From Sphingobium sp. SCG-1 (GTDB taxonomy: Bacteria > Pseudomonadota > Alphaproteobacteria > Sphingomonadales > Sphingomonadaceae), in assembly GCF_002953135.1 (NCBI RefSeq), contig NZ_CP026373.1, forward strand, positions 172,977 through 236,976: a DNA stretch of 64,000 bases. The letters run 5' to 3'. Below are positions 1-9,122 of the stretch, piece by piece; the stretch's first letter is position 1, and each line of letters begins with the position of its first letter. The position numbers and the translations under genes are program-made. The notes beneath the pieces were generated by a model. It ran no database searches, was not told the origin of the DNA, and was given only the letters and a program-made list of their open reading frames with translations.

Positions 1-2
1 GC

Positions 3-185
3 AAAATTGCTGTTGCGGCGACAGACGTAGCTTGGGAAAAAGAAAGACTGACGAGCTTGTTGAACGATCCTGACAACCTGGTGGGGGGACTCTTGTTCTT
101 CTTCGATGCGGCCGGGAATCGATCAATCAGCAACGTGTCTGGGCCTATGGTACCAGTCTTTACGGCAGAAACGGTGAAAGGCTGA
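3..185 (+). CDS. C-terminal end of an unidentified protein (cut by window edge)
   Basis: An open frame enters from the left edge and gives 60 residues before TGA, ending ...PVFTAETVKG. It includes a run LLFFFDAAG that could be a beta strand or short hydrophobic stretch. I do not recognise the family. It lies about 100 bases before the copper-handling genes on the same strand, so it may belong with them, but nothing in the fragment shows this. Confidence 0.45.
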   Translation, partial: KIAVAATDVAWEKERLTSLLNDPDNLVGGLLFFFDAAGNRSISNVSGPMVPVFTAETVKG

Positions 186-284
186 ATTCCCGCGACTTTG
201 CTCAGGGTTGCGCCACGCTAGTGCGCGGCGGGACTCTGAGCAAAGGACGATGACATTGTAATCGTAGGATTTGGAGAGTTGATC

Positions 285-866
285 ATGAGGCTGACTGGTC
301 GTCGAGGAGTCGCCGCATATTGTTTAATCATTTTTTGCGCGCCGACATCTGCTCATGCTCACGGCGGCCTGACGATGGAGAAAGACGTCTGCAAGCTTCA
401 GGTCGGCCAGTATCAAATGCATTTCAACGGGTATCAGCCCGACAGCCAGGGTGCCGAGCAGTTCTGCGAAGATATTCCGAGTACCGGCAGAACCGTAATC
501 GTTCTCGATTTCATTGACGATAATCTGCGCAAGCTTCCGATCGATGTGAGGGTGGTCAAAGCGTCTGGTTCGGAGGCGGATCTTGCGAAGGCCACAGTCT
601 TTCATGTCGAGCCGCGGGTCTATCCGACAGGATCACTTTCATTTTCGTATGATTTCAAGGAGGGGGGGAATTTTATCGGGCTGGTTTCCGCAGGTGGTGA
701 CACCGCGCATGTGGCACGATTCCCGTTCGCTGTCGGCAGCATGTGGCTGCACTGGAGAAAACCTCTCGGACTCCTGGCGATCATGCTCCTCGCGGTCGGC
801 GGACTGTTCGGATACTCTACGCTCAAAAGACCGGCCAAACGAAGCAGCGCGCAACGCCGTGTATAG
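285..866 (+). CDS. Signal-anchored periplasmic protein of the copC/copD cluster
   Basis: Protein of 193 residues with an N-terminal signal sequence ending near AHAHGG, four Cys in the exported part, and one C-terminal membrane segment (LLAIMLLAVGGLFGY) followed by a basic tail. This predicts a periplasmic domain held by a C-terminal anchor. The ATG at 285 is preferred over an upstream TTG at 279 because GGAGAG sits six bases before it. It is followed by copC and a copD fusion on the same strand, so a role in periplasmic copper handling is inferred from position only. I do not recognise the family. Confidence 0.6.
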   Translation: MRLTGRRGVAAYCLIIFCAPTSAHAHGGLTMEKDVCKLQVGQYQMHFNGYQPDSQGAEQFCEDIPSTGRTVIVLDFIDDNLRKLPIDVRVVKASGSEADLAKATVFHVEPRVYPTGSLSFSYDFKEGGNFIGLVSAGGDTAHVARFPFAVGSMWLHWRKPLGLLAIMLLAVGGLFGYSTLKRPAKRSSAQRRV

Positions 867-913
867 GACACTGGCGGTAACATCAGCGCGCCGGATGATT
901 TTCCCACGAGAAA

Positions 914-1288
914 GTGATCAAGAAAATGCGAATATCGACCCTTTCGCTGGTGTGCATCGCCTGCATTCCATCTCCGCTTTTTGCGCATGCCGCGTTGGTT
1001 AAGTCAGTGCCGGGCAGTCGCGCCGTGATCGACAAGATGCCGCCACAGGTGGAACTGTGCTTCAATGAGGAAGTCGACCTCAAATTTTCGACATTTTCGA
1101 TTAGCGACACGGCGGGCAAACATGCGCCGCTTGGACCTATAAAACTCGGTCGCGACGCGCGGTGCCTATCTGCCAAGAGCGGAGCTCTCGCCAAAGGCAC
1201 CTATCAGCTTAACTATCATGTACTCTCGAAGGATGGTCATATTGTTAAGTATGGACTGCAATTCACCATTCGTGCGGATTCCAAATAA
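914..1288 (+). CDS. copC: CopC-type periplasmic copper-binding protein
   Basis: About 124 residues with a signal peptide ending FAHA, so the mature protein starts at or near a His. CopC proteins use that His together with a C-terminal His/Asp cluster, here HVLSKDGHIV, to bind Cu(II). The pattern ALVKSVPGSRAVI, then FNEEVDL, then the DGH motif matches the CopC beta-sandwich. The start is GTG at 914; an in-frame ATG at 926 is the alternative. The stop lies two bases before the next gene (copD), so the two are probably translationally coupled. CopC is taken to pass copper to CopD or hold it in the periplasm. Confidence 0.85.
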   Translation: MIKKMRISTLSLVCIACIPSPLFAHAALVKSVPGSRAVIDKMPPQVELCFNEEVDLKFSTFSISDTAGKHAPLGPIKLGRDARCLSAKSGALAKGTYQLNYHVLSKDGHIVKYGLQFTIRADSK

Positions 1289-1290
1289 CA

Positions 1291-3294
1291 GTGAATGAGT
1301 TGCTGTCAGCGTCCACGACGGCAATTATCAACGCTACTTTGGCCTGGTTGATCGGAGCCTCGCTTTTCAGTCTGTCGACGGCGCATCTTTCAAACGCGGT
1401 TCTCTGGAACTGGCGAAAGAAGATGCGTTTGGGGACAATGGTCGCGGCGCTCATTTTACCGGTTGCTCTGGTTCTCAACCTGGCAGCGCGGTCGGCTTCC
1501 GCTAATGATGTCCATCTTTGGGCCATCATGACGGATCCCAAGCTGGTGCTGGAATTCGCCGCTGGAAGCTCGTCCGGTCAGGTGGTCTACATTCGCTTGC
1601 TTATGGCGTGTTTCGGAGCGGTTTGCCTCGGAGGTGCTTGGTTTTGGGACCGATCTGCGCCGTGGCGCCTGACCCATATCATTGCGCTTGCCGTCGGCGT
1701 TATCTCTGGCGTCATCGGACCGCTCGGGGGCCATGTCGCCGGCGATGAGGCTACCCGATGGTTGGTGCCGATCCATATTGCCCATATCCTTGCAATGGCC
1801 ACATGGCTCGGGGGGCTGCCTGGCTGGGTAGGCCTGGTCATCTGCACGAGCCAAACCCCATCATCGCCATTGCAAAGAGATGTGCTTGCAGCATTACGCA
1901 GCTTCTCCAAGCTGGCTACAGCTTGCATGGCTATTATTATTACGTCAGGCGTGGCGCTGGCCAGCGCCTGGATCAAGTCACAGGGGGACTTGATCGGGAC
2001 GACGTACGGCTGGCTTCTATGCGCCAAAATATGCATTTTGATGGCTGTTTTGCTGTTGGCGAACCGGGTTCGCAAGCGACTGCTATCTGGCCACAATCGC
2101 CAGGGCCACAAACTCGGGCTGGGCGTTCCCGTCGCGCGCTGGGTGGTCGCGGAACTCGCGCTTGGCGGCGTGATTTTAGGATTGGCAGGAACACTCGCGC
2201 AGACGACTCCCGCGGTGCATGATCAGCCGGTCTGGATCCTTCCTTTCAGGATCGCGCTTTCAGCAACATGGCCCGTATGGCCGACAATGTGGGTCTTTCC
2301 GATCGCGACCGGGGTCGCCTGTCTTTCGCTTCTGACCGGTTTCGCGCGCTGGGCGTCACTCTCCCGAGCCCGGCGCGCGCTCCTGGCGGCTGCGGGACTG
2401 TTAGCAGCCGGAGTTGCCGCCTGGGCCGCTAGCGTGCCGGCTTACCCAGAGACCTATCGGCGATCGACGTCGCCATATCTCACAGTCTCCATCGCGCAGG
2501 GCGCCAAGAATTACCGAGAAAATTGCACCGCTTGTCACGGACCCGGTGGACAAGGCGACGGGCCGCTTGCCAAATCGCTGCCCAAGCCACCGGCGAATCT
2601 CTCCCAACCCCACACAGCGCTACACACGGGCGGCGACCTCTATTGGTGGATCAAAAATGGCATTCCGGAAAGCGGTATGCCGCCATTCGGTGATATGTTT
2701 GATGAGCAGAGCATTTGGGACACTGCAAATTTCCTTCGGGTTTTTTCCCAAGGGTTTGAAGCCAGGGTGCTCTCGCCGCTGATCGCGCCAAACGGCCCCT
2801 GGCTCGGCGCACCGGACTTCTATTTTGAGCGATCCGATGGCTCGCCAGGCGAGCTGAAAGACTTTCGACACGCCGCAAACGTGCTGATCGCCGTATTTCC
2901 GGCTGCCTCCGGGTCGACCTCGGCGCGCGTGAAGCAGCTTGTAATGGCCCAGCGCACATTGGCGGCGTCAGGGATTCAACTGATCCTCGTTACGCCGCAC
3001 AAATTGCCGAATCTCCCTAACACGATTGTTCAAGTTAACGATGACGCCGCGCAGGTGATCGAGAGCTACGCATTCCTGTCGCGCACTCTAGCCAACAAAG
3101 GCCGCAGCAATGAACTCAACATGAGCCGCAGCTATGTCGAGTTCCTCATCGATCGTTTCGGCTTCGTCCGCGGACGCTGGATACCCGAAGAAGATCGCGA
3201 CGGTTGGCAGAATCTTGTGAAACTGAAGCAAATATCAAAGACGCTTTTCGACGAACCGGAGATACGCGGATCGCCGGATGCCCATATTCATTGA
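1291..3294 (+). CDS. copD: CopD membrane protein fused to cytochrome c and a thioredoxin-like C-terminal domain
   Basis: A 667-residue multidomain protein. Residues 1-300 contain repeated membrane segments with His-bearing helices (GPLGGHVAG, IHIAHILAMATWLGGL) typical of CopD, the copper-importing partner of CopC. Two further membrane segments lie near 325-390. A class I cytochrome c domain follows, with CTACH near residues 411-415 and a later Met (ESGMPPFGDMF) as possible axial ligand. The last 160 residues look like an AhpC/SCO-type fold (FYFERSDGSPGELKD, then AVFPAASGS) but lack a CXXC. The start is GTG, two bases after copC. The fusion suggests coupling of copper transport to a redox step in the periplasm; this is inference. 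Confidence 0.8.
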   Translation: MNELLSASTTAIINATLAWLIGASLFSLSTAHLSNAVLWNWRKKMRLGTMVAALILPVALVLNLAARSASANDVHLWAIMTDPKLVLEFAAGSSSGQVVYIRLLMACFGAVCLGGAWFWDRSAPWRLTHIIALAVGVISGVIGPLGGHVAGDEATRWLVPIHIAHILAMATWLGGLPGWVGLVICTSQTPSSPLQRDVLAALRSFSKLATACMAIIITSGVALASAWIKSQGDLIGTTYGWLLCAKICILMAVLLLANRVRKRLLSGHNRQGHKLGLGVPVARWVVAELALGGVILGLAGTLAQTTPAVHDQPVWILPFRIALSATWPVWPTMWVFPIATGVACLSLLTGFARWASLSRARRALLAAAGLLAAGVAAWAASVPAYPETYRRSTSPYLTVSIAQGAKNYRENCTACHGPGGQGDGPLAKSLPKPPANLSQPHTALHTGGDLYWWIKNGIPESGMPPFGDMFDEQSIWDTANFLRVFSQGFEARVLSPLIAPNGPWLGAPDFYFERSDGSPGELKDFRHAANVLIAVFPAASGSTSARVKQLVMAQRTLAASGIQLILVTPHKLPNLPNTIVQVNDDAAQVIESYAFLSRTLANKGRSNELNMSRSYVEFLIDRFGFVRGRWIPEEDRDGWQNLVKLKQISKTLFDEPEIRGSPDAHIH

Positions 3295-3305
3295 GCGAGG
3301 AAGCT

Positions 3306-3830
3306 ATGTGGAAATCAACTGTACTTGTTTTGCCTCTCATGATCGCAAGTTGCTCGGGAGGAGCCCAAAAGACTCCAGATGCCCCAAAGGAAGCGCACTC
3401 CGAGCACAACATGGCAGCGATGCCGGGCATGGGAAACATGAGCGATCCAGGACACGATATGTCTTCGATGGACGACGCAAAGCCGGTGGCTTCAACCGAT
3501 ACACCCCCACTAAAAATTGTCGGCCCCATTGATGGCGCGACGATTGGGCAGCGCGTGGCCGTTGTTTTTGAGGGACCCGCTCAGCTTTCCAAATATACGA
3601 TGGATAATCCTGAGGCGGCAGCTCACCTGCACATTGCGCTCGACGATACTGAGCTTATGCCGATGGGCGAGCAGTTGATCAGCTTGGGCGCCAAGCAATA
3701 TGTTTTCATATTCGATTTACCAACAAAACCGGGACGTCACACGATAAGTCTCTATTGGGCCGATCGGCTTCACAAGAAGATTGAAAATGGTGTCCAGACT
3801 ATATCTGTAGAAGTGACCGGTTCCAAGTAA
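3306..3830 (+). CDS. Met/His-rich lipoprotein, probable copper-binding
   Basis: A 174-residue protein with a lipobox IASC near residue 15, so it should be lipid-anchored. The mature N-terminus carries a Met/His-rich stretch (HSEHNMAAMPGMGNMSD, then GHDMSSMDD) of the type that binds Cu(I). The second half (PPLKIVGPIDGATIGQ to the end) resembles an immunoglobulin-like beta domain with HLHIALDD. The ATG at 3306 has a good ribosome site (GAGCGAGGAAGCT) and lies 11 bases after copD. It completes a likely operon of periplasmic copper proteins. The domain assignment is by eye. Confidence 0.7.
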   Translation: MWKSTVLVLPLMIASCSGGAQKTPDAPKEAHSEHNMAAMPGMGNMSDPGHDMSSMDDAKPVASTDTPPLKIVGPIDGATIGQRVAVVFEGPAQLSKYTMDNPEAAAHLHIALDDTELMPMGEQLISLGAKQYVFIFDLPTKPGRHTISLYWADRLHKKIENGVQTISVEVTGSK

Positions 3831-3841
3831 TACCTTGGAAC
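3820..3841. repeat. Perfect 8-bp inverted repeat with 6-base spacer
   Basis: GTTCCAAG, six bases, CTTGGAAC. It overlaps the stop codon of the lipoprotein gene and lies about 65 bases before the acyl-CoA dehydrogenase start. There is no following T run, so an operator is as likely as a terminator. The half-site GTTCCAAGG also occurs on the minus strand before the PQQ alcohol dehydrogenase gene (near 29284-29293). Confidence 0.45.
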
Positions 3842-3904
3842 GTCCGTTGTTCGTAGCGGTTCGGGATTTCCCTTAGACGGAGATTTCGCCAGCGTTATTT
3901 CTGC

Positions 3905-5695
3905 ATGCCAAAAAGGAAAGGTCAAGTCTTGTACAACGCGCCGATACTGGAGCAATCATTTGTCCTCAAAACGATAGCGAGTTTGAGGGAAATCGCAGGT
4001 CACGCTAGATTCTCTCTGGCAAATGACGAACTGGTCGACGCTATTTTGCAGCAGGCGGGCAAATTGGCCGGCGAGGTATTTGGGCCGCTGTGTCGCTCCG
4101 GTGACATCGAGGGTGCGCGATGGGAAGACGGAAATGTCGTTCTGCCCAACGGATTTCGCGATGCTTACAATCTATATCGCGAGGGCGGCTGGGCCTCCCT
4201 GCACGCCGATCCTGACACCGGTGGACAAGGATTGCCGTTTGCGCTATCGTGTGCCGTTCAGGAACAGTTGACCTCGGCCAATATGGCTTTTGCCCTGTGC
4301 ATGATGCTTAGCCAGGGCGCAATTCATGCCCTTTCGCACCATGCCTCCGAGGAATTGCAGCGTCGCTTTCTCAGTCGCCTTGTGAGCGGCGAATGGACTG
4401 GCACGATGAACCTTACAGAGCCGCAAGCCGGTTCGGACGTGGGCGCTCTAAGGACGCAGGCGACGCCCGATGTTGACGGCCGTTACAGGATATCCGGCGA
4501 GAAGATTTTCATAACATGGGGCGACCATGACGTTGCTGAGAACATCGTCCATCTGGTGCTCGCCCGTCTGCCCGGAGCTCCGGTCGGGACCAAAGGCATT
4601 TCACTCTTTCTTGTTCCTAAGTTCCTCGTGAACGACGACGGCACCCTCGGGAACAGGAATGGAGTGTCGTGCCGTTCGCTGGAAAGAAAGCTCGGAATCC
4701 ACGCGTCGCCGACCTGCACCATGCAATTTGGCGACGAGAGTATTTGCTTTGGCTGGCTCGTAGGGGAGGAAAACCAGGGCATGGCGGCGATGTTTACGAT
4801 GATGAACCACGCCAGAATCAACGTCGGTCTCCAAGGCGTCGCTATTGCAGAGCGCGCTTATCAACGCAGCGTTAAATATGCTTACGAACGGCAACAGCAT
4901 GGACGGCTGATTGCGACGTTCCCCGATGTGCGCCGCATGCTAATGACGATGCGTGCGAACACGCAGGCAGCACGGGCTTTGGTCTATTATACGGCGTCCC
5001 AGGTCGATTTGGCCGCAGCGGCGGCCGAGCCCGTCGATCGCAGGCAATTCCAGTGTCGGGCCGATCTCCTGACACCCGTGGCAAAAAGCTGGGCAACGGA
5101 TCTGGGCGTCGAAACGACGTCGCTGGGAATCCAGGTTTTGGGCGGCTTGGGGTATATTGAGGACAGTGGGGCGGCGCAGGATTTTCGCGACGCGCGGATC
5201 GCTCCCATTTATGAAGGAACGAATGGCATTCAGGCCATCGACCTCGTTGCCCGGAAACTGGGCATCGACGATGGTAGGCATTGGCGCGAACTGTTTGCAG
5301 AAATTGAAAACTCGCTGACGCGCGCTTCACTTATCCCCACGCTTGAATCGATGGCATCCGCTTTGCGCTCGGGCCTGGAAGCTGTGTCTCGATCTACGCT
5401 TTGGCTGACGAGCAGCGCTTCAAATCTGCCCGATCAGCGGTTGGCGGCCGCTTCAGCCTATCTAAGAATCTTTGGAAATCTCGTCGGGGGATGGCTTTTA
5501 CTAATCGAGGCTGAGGCGACACTCGGCGATCTATATTCGCAGGAATATGATCGCGCGTTTCTTGATGCCAAGGTAGCGACGGCGAAATTCTTCGCAGAGC
5601 AGATCGTCGCACCCCAATCCGCCATCTCGAGTGGTCTTTTGCTCGCCGGTAGCGGTGACTATCAGCTGAGTGGAGATCAGATGCTCTCCCGGTGA
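3905..5695 (+). CDS. Acyl-CoA dehydrogenase, long (DmdC/FadE-like) type
   Basis: A 596-residue flavoprotein of the acyl-CoA dehydrogenase superfamily, catalysing alpha,beta-oxidation of an acyl-CoA. The middle domain has MNLTEPQAGSDVG and ITWGDHD; the C-terminal helical domain has GLGYIEDSGAAQDFRDARI and PIYEGTNGIQA, where the Glu of YEGTNG is the expected catalytic base. The length, with a C-terminal extension after about residue 450, fits the group that includes 3-methylmercaptopropionyl-CoA dehydrogenase. It may oxidise the short acyl-CoA made from the alkane. The exact substrate cannot be read from sequence. Confidence 0.85.
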   Translation: MPKRKGQVLYNAPILEQSFVLKTIASLREIAGHARFSLANDELVDAILQQAGKLAGEVFGPLCRSGDIEGARWEDGNVVLPNGFRDAYNLYREGGWASLHADPDTGGQGLPFALSCAVQEQLTSANMAFALCMMLSQGAIHALSHHASEELQRRFLSRLVSGEWTGTMNLTEPQAGSDVGALRTQATPDVDGRYRISGEKIFITWGDHDVAENIVHLVLARLPGAPVGTKGISLFLVPKFLVNDDGTLGNRNGVSCRSLERKLGIHASPTCTMQFGDESICFGWLVGEENQGMAAMFTMMNHARINVGLQGVAIAERAYQRSVKYAYERQQHGRLIATFPDVRRMLMTMRANTQAARALVYYTASQVDLAAAAAEPVDRRQFQCRADLLTPVAKSWATDLGVETTSLGIQVLGGLGYIEDSGAAQDFRDARIAPIYEGTNGIQAIDLVARKLGIDDGRHWRELFAEIENSLTRASLIPTLESMASALRSGLEAVSRSTLWLTSSASNLPDQRLAAASAYLRIFGNLVGGWLLLIEAEATLGDLYSQEYDRAFLDAKVATAKFFAEQIVAPQSAISSGLLLAGSGDYQLSGDQMLSR

Positions 5696-5899
5696 ATCAA
5701 TCGGGCGGGCGAGCAACGGATTCCGCGCCCTGCACATATTAGACCTTAGTGTCATCGACAGAAGGGCTCGGGCGCATGCATTGGTGAAAAGGCATGATTG
5801 TTGCGGCGGAGCGGATCGGGTTCACCGCCTCTTTCCCGAGCGACGAAATGAGGGCCGCATGGCGAACAGCGCCTATCGTTACAGGAGCAGTAGGAAATA

Positions 5900-7330
5900 A
5901 TGGGCAGAATCGGGGCACGAGAAGAAGCGGAGCGGCGTTCTGCGGGGCAAGGGACAGTCGAAGTCCTGGGCATGGAGGCTGATGGGGCGTCCGCATTGGA
6001 CGAAACAGACGAGAAATCGTTTGACTCGGCCTATTGTCGAAAGCGTGTGACGGCCGAGGACGCTATTGATCTCATCCCGAACGGCGCCCGGATTGCGTTG
6101 GGCATCGGCGTCTCACAGCCCCCATCCCTGCTGCATGCGATGACGCGCAAAGCGCGATCGGGAACGCTGAAGGGAATCAAGCTCTATTATCTGCTGTCTT
6201 CGGCCGTCGCCGGAGAGACCGTTTGCGCGGCCGACTTGGGAGACAGCATCGAGCCGATCAGCCTGTTTCATTCCGGTGTCGAGCGCTCATTGGACAAAAG
6301 CGCGGTTGCCCAAGGGCGTAGCCTGTGCGCGATCATGCCTGCGGCGTTTAGTCAGGTGCCAAAGCTGTTGTGCGAGGAAGTTGCCGTTGACACCCTGATT
6401 GCGACGGTCTCGCCCATGGATTCGTCAGGAAATTTTAGTTTCGGAACAAATACGGACTATGCGCAACCGGTATCGACAATCGCGAAGCGCGTGATTCTCG
6501 AGGTCAACCCTCGAATGCCACGCGTCTCAGGCGATTGCACAGTCAATATCATGGACGTTACTGCCATCGTGGAGCACGATAGCCCGTTGCTCGAATACCC
6601 ACGCGCCGCGCCCAGTCCCGAAGACAATCTTATTGGTTCGATCATTGCAGGAATGGTGAAAGATGGCGACTGCCTGCAAATGGGCATCGGCGCACTTCCT
6701 GACGCGGTATGCCGCGCGCTTCTCCACCATCAACATTTAGGTATTCACACTGAGCTTCTCACGCCTGGGTTAGCGAATCTCATGCGGATGGGCGTCGTTG
6801 ACAACAGCCGCAAACAAATTCACTCTGGAAAGACGGTGTTTACCTTCGCCATGGGAGACAAGCAGCTTTACGAGTTCATGAACGATCACCCGGACCTGGA
6901 AGCATACCCGGTCAGCTACGTAAATAATCCGTTCGTGATTGCCCAGAACGAGAATGTACTCTCGGTCAATGCAACTCTACAGATTGACTTGAACGGCGCG
7001 TGCAACTCGGAATTCATGCATGGTCGGCAATTCAGTGGCTCGGGAGGACAACTTGACTTTGTCCGAGGCGCCTATGCGTCTAAGGGCGGCCGCTCCATAA
7101 TTGCATGTCATTCCACGGCTGCGGGTGGAACGGTGTCGCGCATCGCACCGGTATTGTCAGGTCCTGTTACGACTCCTCGGAATGAAACCCATATTGTCGT
7201 AACCGAATATGGCTGGACGAATCTCAAGGGCAAGACGTGTCGCGAGCGGGCGCTGGCACTCATCGGTTTGGCGCACCCCAAATTTCGCGGGGAGTTGGCC
7301 GAGGCCGCGCGCTCAATTGCCTTAATTTGA
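5900..7330 (+). CDS. Acetyl-CoA hydrolase/CoA-transferase family protein
   Basis: A 476-residue protein resembling acetyl-CoA hydrolases and 4-hydroxybutyrate or succinate CoA-transferases. Visible motifs are IPNGARIALGIGVSQPP near the N-terminus, GIGALPDAVCRAL in the middle, and NSEFMHGRQFSGSGGQLDF, whose Glu is the likely acyl-accepting residue. The start at 5900 follows AGGAAATA; the first 25 residues look poorly conserved and an ATG at 5972 is possible. It follows the acyl-CoA dehydrogenase gene after 204 bases with no recognisable gene. It may exchange or release CoA from short acyl-CoAs. Hydrolase and transferase cannot be told apart here. Confidence 0.8.
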   Translation: MGRIGAREEAERRSAGQGTVEVLGMEADGASALDETDEKSFDSAYCRKRVTAEDAIDLIPNGARIALGIGVSQPPSLLHAMTRKARSGTLKGIKLYYLLSSAVAGETVCAADLGDSIEPISLFHSGVERSLDKSAVAQGRSLCAIMPAAFSQVPKLLCEEVAVDTLIATVSPMDSSGNFSFGTNTDYAQPVSTIAKRVILEVNPRMPRVSGDCTVNIMDVTAIVEHDSPLLEYPRAAPSPEDNLIGSIIAGMVKDGDCLQMGIGALPDAVCRALLHHQHLGIHTELLTPGLANLMRMGVVDNSRKQIHSGKTVFTFAMGDKQLYEFMNDHPDLEAYPVSYVNNPFVIAQNENVLSVNATLQIDLNGACNSEFMHGRQFSGSGGQLDFVRGAYASKGGRSIIACHSTAAGGTVSRIAPVLSGPVTTPRNETHIVVTEYGWTNLKGKTCRERALALIGLAHPKFRGELAEAARSIALI

Positions 7331-7666
7331 CAACCGACGTGATCAATCACATCTCGCCTCCGTGCCAGTGACTTGGCAGGCTAGGTCAGCTGATTTCCAC
7401 AGTTATGGCCTGCTGCGACGAAGGCGCCGCGCCACTTGCGACGGGCCGGCCCACAACGCCGTCTATCGCTCCTATTCTATTCTGCCCAAGCTGGATCCGG
7501 TGTTCAGAACGATCTCTTGTTGCACAATTGCTCGCGGCCGAGTCGGCAACCGTTGCCCGCTTGGAAAATCACGGCTCAACGTCACAAAGGCCTTCTTGAG
7601 GAAGGTAGCGGGCGATAGAAAAGGCGCGTGTACGGAAGCTTTTCCCGGATCGCATGCCAATTCCGG
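7331..7666. other. Intergenic stretch left of the IS66 element
   Basis: About 336 bases with only short frames that resemble no family I recognise. The IS66-type element inserted at its right end, so this stretch and the bases after 9130 were once contiguous. No convincing promoter, RNA gene or terminator was seen. Confidence 0.4.
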
Positions 7667-7688
7667 GTAATTGCTCACGGGGTCGGCA
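7667..7688. repeat. Terminal inverted repeat, left end of the first IS66 element
   Basis: Begins GTAATTGCTCACGGGGTC and pairs with 9101-9122 with a single mismatch. The 8-bp target duplication AATTCCGG lies immediately outside at 7659-7666. Confidence 0.92.
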
Positions 7689-7701
7689 ATTGGTGCGCTG
7701 A

Positions 7702-9057
7702 TCATGCGACCACGAATCTGCCGTCGACGAGTTCGCGGATGGCTACGAGGGCCGATTTGCCGCTGAGACGAGCGGTTCCGGTGACGGATCGATATCCAGC
7801 GTGGATCTGGGCGCCCCAGTCGGAGCGGAAGCCATTGGTGACCTTGCGGAACACGACCGAGGGGCGGATCTCGCGCTCTGATATGTTGTTGGTCGCAGGG
7901 ACGTCGCGGTTGGTGAGGAAGACGAAGAACTTGCCCCGCCAGGCCTTGATTTGTTTGAGCAGAACGCGTCCCGCCGGGTGCGCGACAGGCATCTGTACCA
8001 GGCGGGTCAGCAGGTTGTCGGCCTTCGCGGCGTAGGCGGCCAGCGTTGTGTCCTTCAGGCTGCTTCGTCGCTTGCCGATCCGGATCGCCCAGCGCAGGTG
8101 GTCGCGGACTTTGGGGGCCAAGGCGGTATCCCCGCAGTCGATGGCATACTGAACATCGCGCAGGACATGCGCGAGGCAGACCTGATGCTCCTTGCCCAGT
8201 TCCTGCTGTCCAGCGTAGCGATCGGAGACCCACACATCAGGTTGGTGGCCGCCCAGCACCTCCTCAGCAACACTGCGCGCCCGGCGCGGGGCGATCTTGT
8301 GCAGGACCGCGTCTTTCGAGAGGAAGACCCATTGCCAATGGGCAATGCCGTTGGTGCGCGTGGACGTCTCATCGGACGCGATAATCTTTGCCGTGAGCAA
8401 CTTGTCGGTGATCGCCTTCGTGGCTGCTGTCATTCCGGCCTCGATACGCCTGAACGCGTTGGCGATCGCCCCTTGGGAGATCGTGAGGCCAAACAGTTCC
8501 GCGGCAATCCGCGAAAGTCGCTCGAAGCTGACATGGTGGCTGTGATGCAGATAGGCCAGCAGCGAGCGGATGCCGGGGCCAAACGGCGTGCCCGGCTCCA
8601 TGCCCGCCGGTGCCGCGGCACGGTAGCGACGGCCACATCCCCCGCAGCGCGCACCAAGCAATTCGATGCGGGTCACAATCGGGCGGATCGGCGGCAGGTC
8701 GGTATGATCGTAGCGGTGGCGGCAATGCTGGGCCTGCGAGGATATATCGGTCCCGCAATGGCAGCAGTTTGCCGCCATGATGCGTTCGGTTTTGTCGGGC
8801 GCCTCGGCCAATGGGCGGTGCTTGCCTTCGCGCGGCGGGCGCTTGCCAGTCTTGGGCTTACCGCCTTTGCCACCGCGCTTGCCATAGTCGTCCTTCGATG
8901 GCGGAATATGCGAATTCCTGGATGTCTTGCGCGGCGTGCCGACCAGGAATTCCAACTCGGAAATCCGCGCTACCAGTCGCTCGATCATCTCGTGCTGCGC
9001 GAGCAGCAACTCGTTCTTCTCGGCTTCGGTCAGCACATGAAGCGGCGGCGGTGACAT
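7702..9057 (-). CDS. IS66-family transposase (TnpC-like)
   Basis: A 451-residue transposase. The N-terminal coil (VARISELEFLVG) and the SRNSHIPPSKD block are typical of IS66 TnpC. A zinc-binding region follows with paired Cys (CCHCG and CGGCG), then the DDE core: SDETSTR for the first Asp, VWVSDRYAG for the second, and NNISEREIRPSVVFRK holding the C-terminal Glu. The frame is uninterrupted and fills nearly the whole element. Confidence 0.92.
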   Translation of the reverse strand: MSPPPLHVLTEAEKNELLLAQHEMIERLVARISELEFLVGTPRKTSRNSHIPPSKDDYGKRGGKGGKPKTGKRPPREGKHRPLAEAPDKTERIMAANCCHCGTDISSQAQHCRHRYDHTDLPPIRPIVTRIELLGARCGGCGRRYRAAAPAGMEPGTPFGPGIRSLLAYLHHSHHVSFERLSRIAAELFGLTISQGAIANAFRRIEAGMTAATKAITDKLLTAKIIASDETSTRTNGIAHWQWVFLSKDAVLHKIAPRRARSVAEEVLGGHQPDVWVSDRYAGQQELGKEHQVCLAHVLRDVQYAIDCGDTALAPKVRDHLRWAIRIGKRRSSLKDTTLAAYAAKADNLLTRLVQMPVAHPAGRVLLKQIKAWRGKFFVFLTNRDVPATNNISEREIRPSVVFRKVTNGFRSDWGAQIHAGYRSVTGTARLSGKSALVAIRELVDGRFVVA

Positions 9058-9100
9058 CCGTAGGGTGAATCAGCCAATCGACCTCCGCGCAACACTTTTC

Positions 9101-9122
9101 TGCCAACCCCGTGAGCAATTAC
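9101..9122. repeat. Terminal inverted repeat, right end of the first IS66 element
   Basis: Ends in GTGAGCAATTAC and mirrors the left end at 7667-7688. The second copy of the target duplication AATTCCGG follows at 9123-9130. Confidence 0.92.

Larger units (their letters stand above)
7667..9122 (-). mobile_element. IS66-family element, single-transposase form, with intact ends
   Basis: The element is 1456 bp. Its ends are 22-bp inverted repeats with one mismatch, beginning GTAATTGCTCACGGGG at both termini, which matches the IS66 habit of starting GTAA. It is flanked by a perfect 8-bp direct repeat, AATTCCGG, at 7659-7666 and 9123-9130, the target-site length expected for IS66. It carries only a TnpC-like transposase and no tnpA or tnpB, as in the ISBst12-like subgroup. 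Intact gene, ends and target duplication imply a fairly recent insertion. Confidence 0.93.

Noticed and set aside
7951..9054. 367-codon open frame on the plus strand
   Set aside because: Antisense to the IS66-type transposase, whose zinc-finger and DDE motifs are intact.
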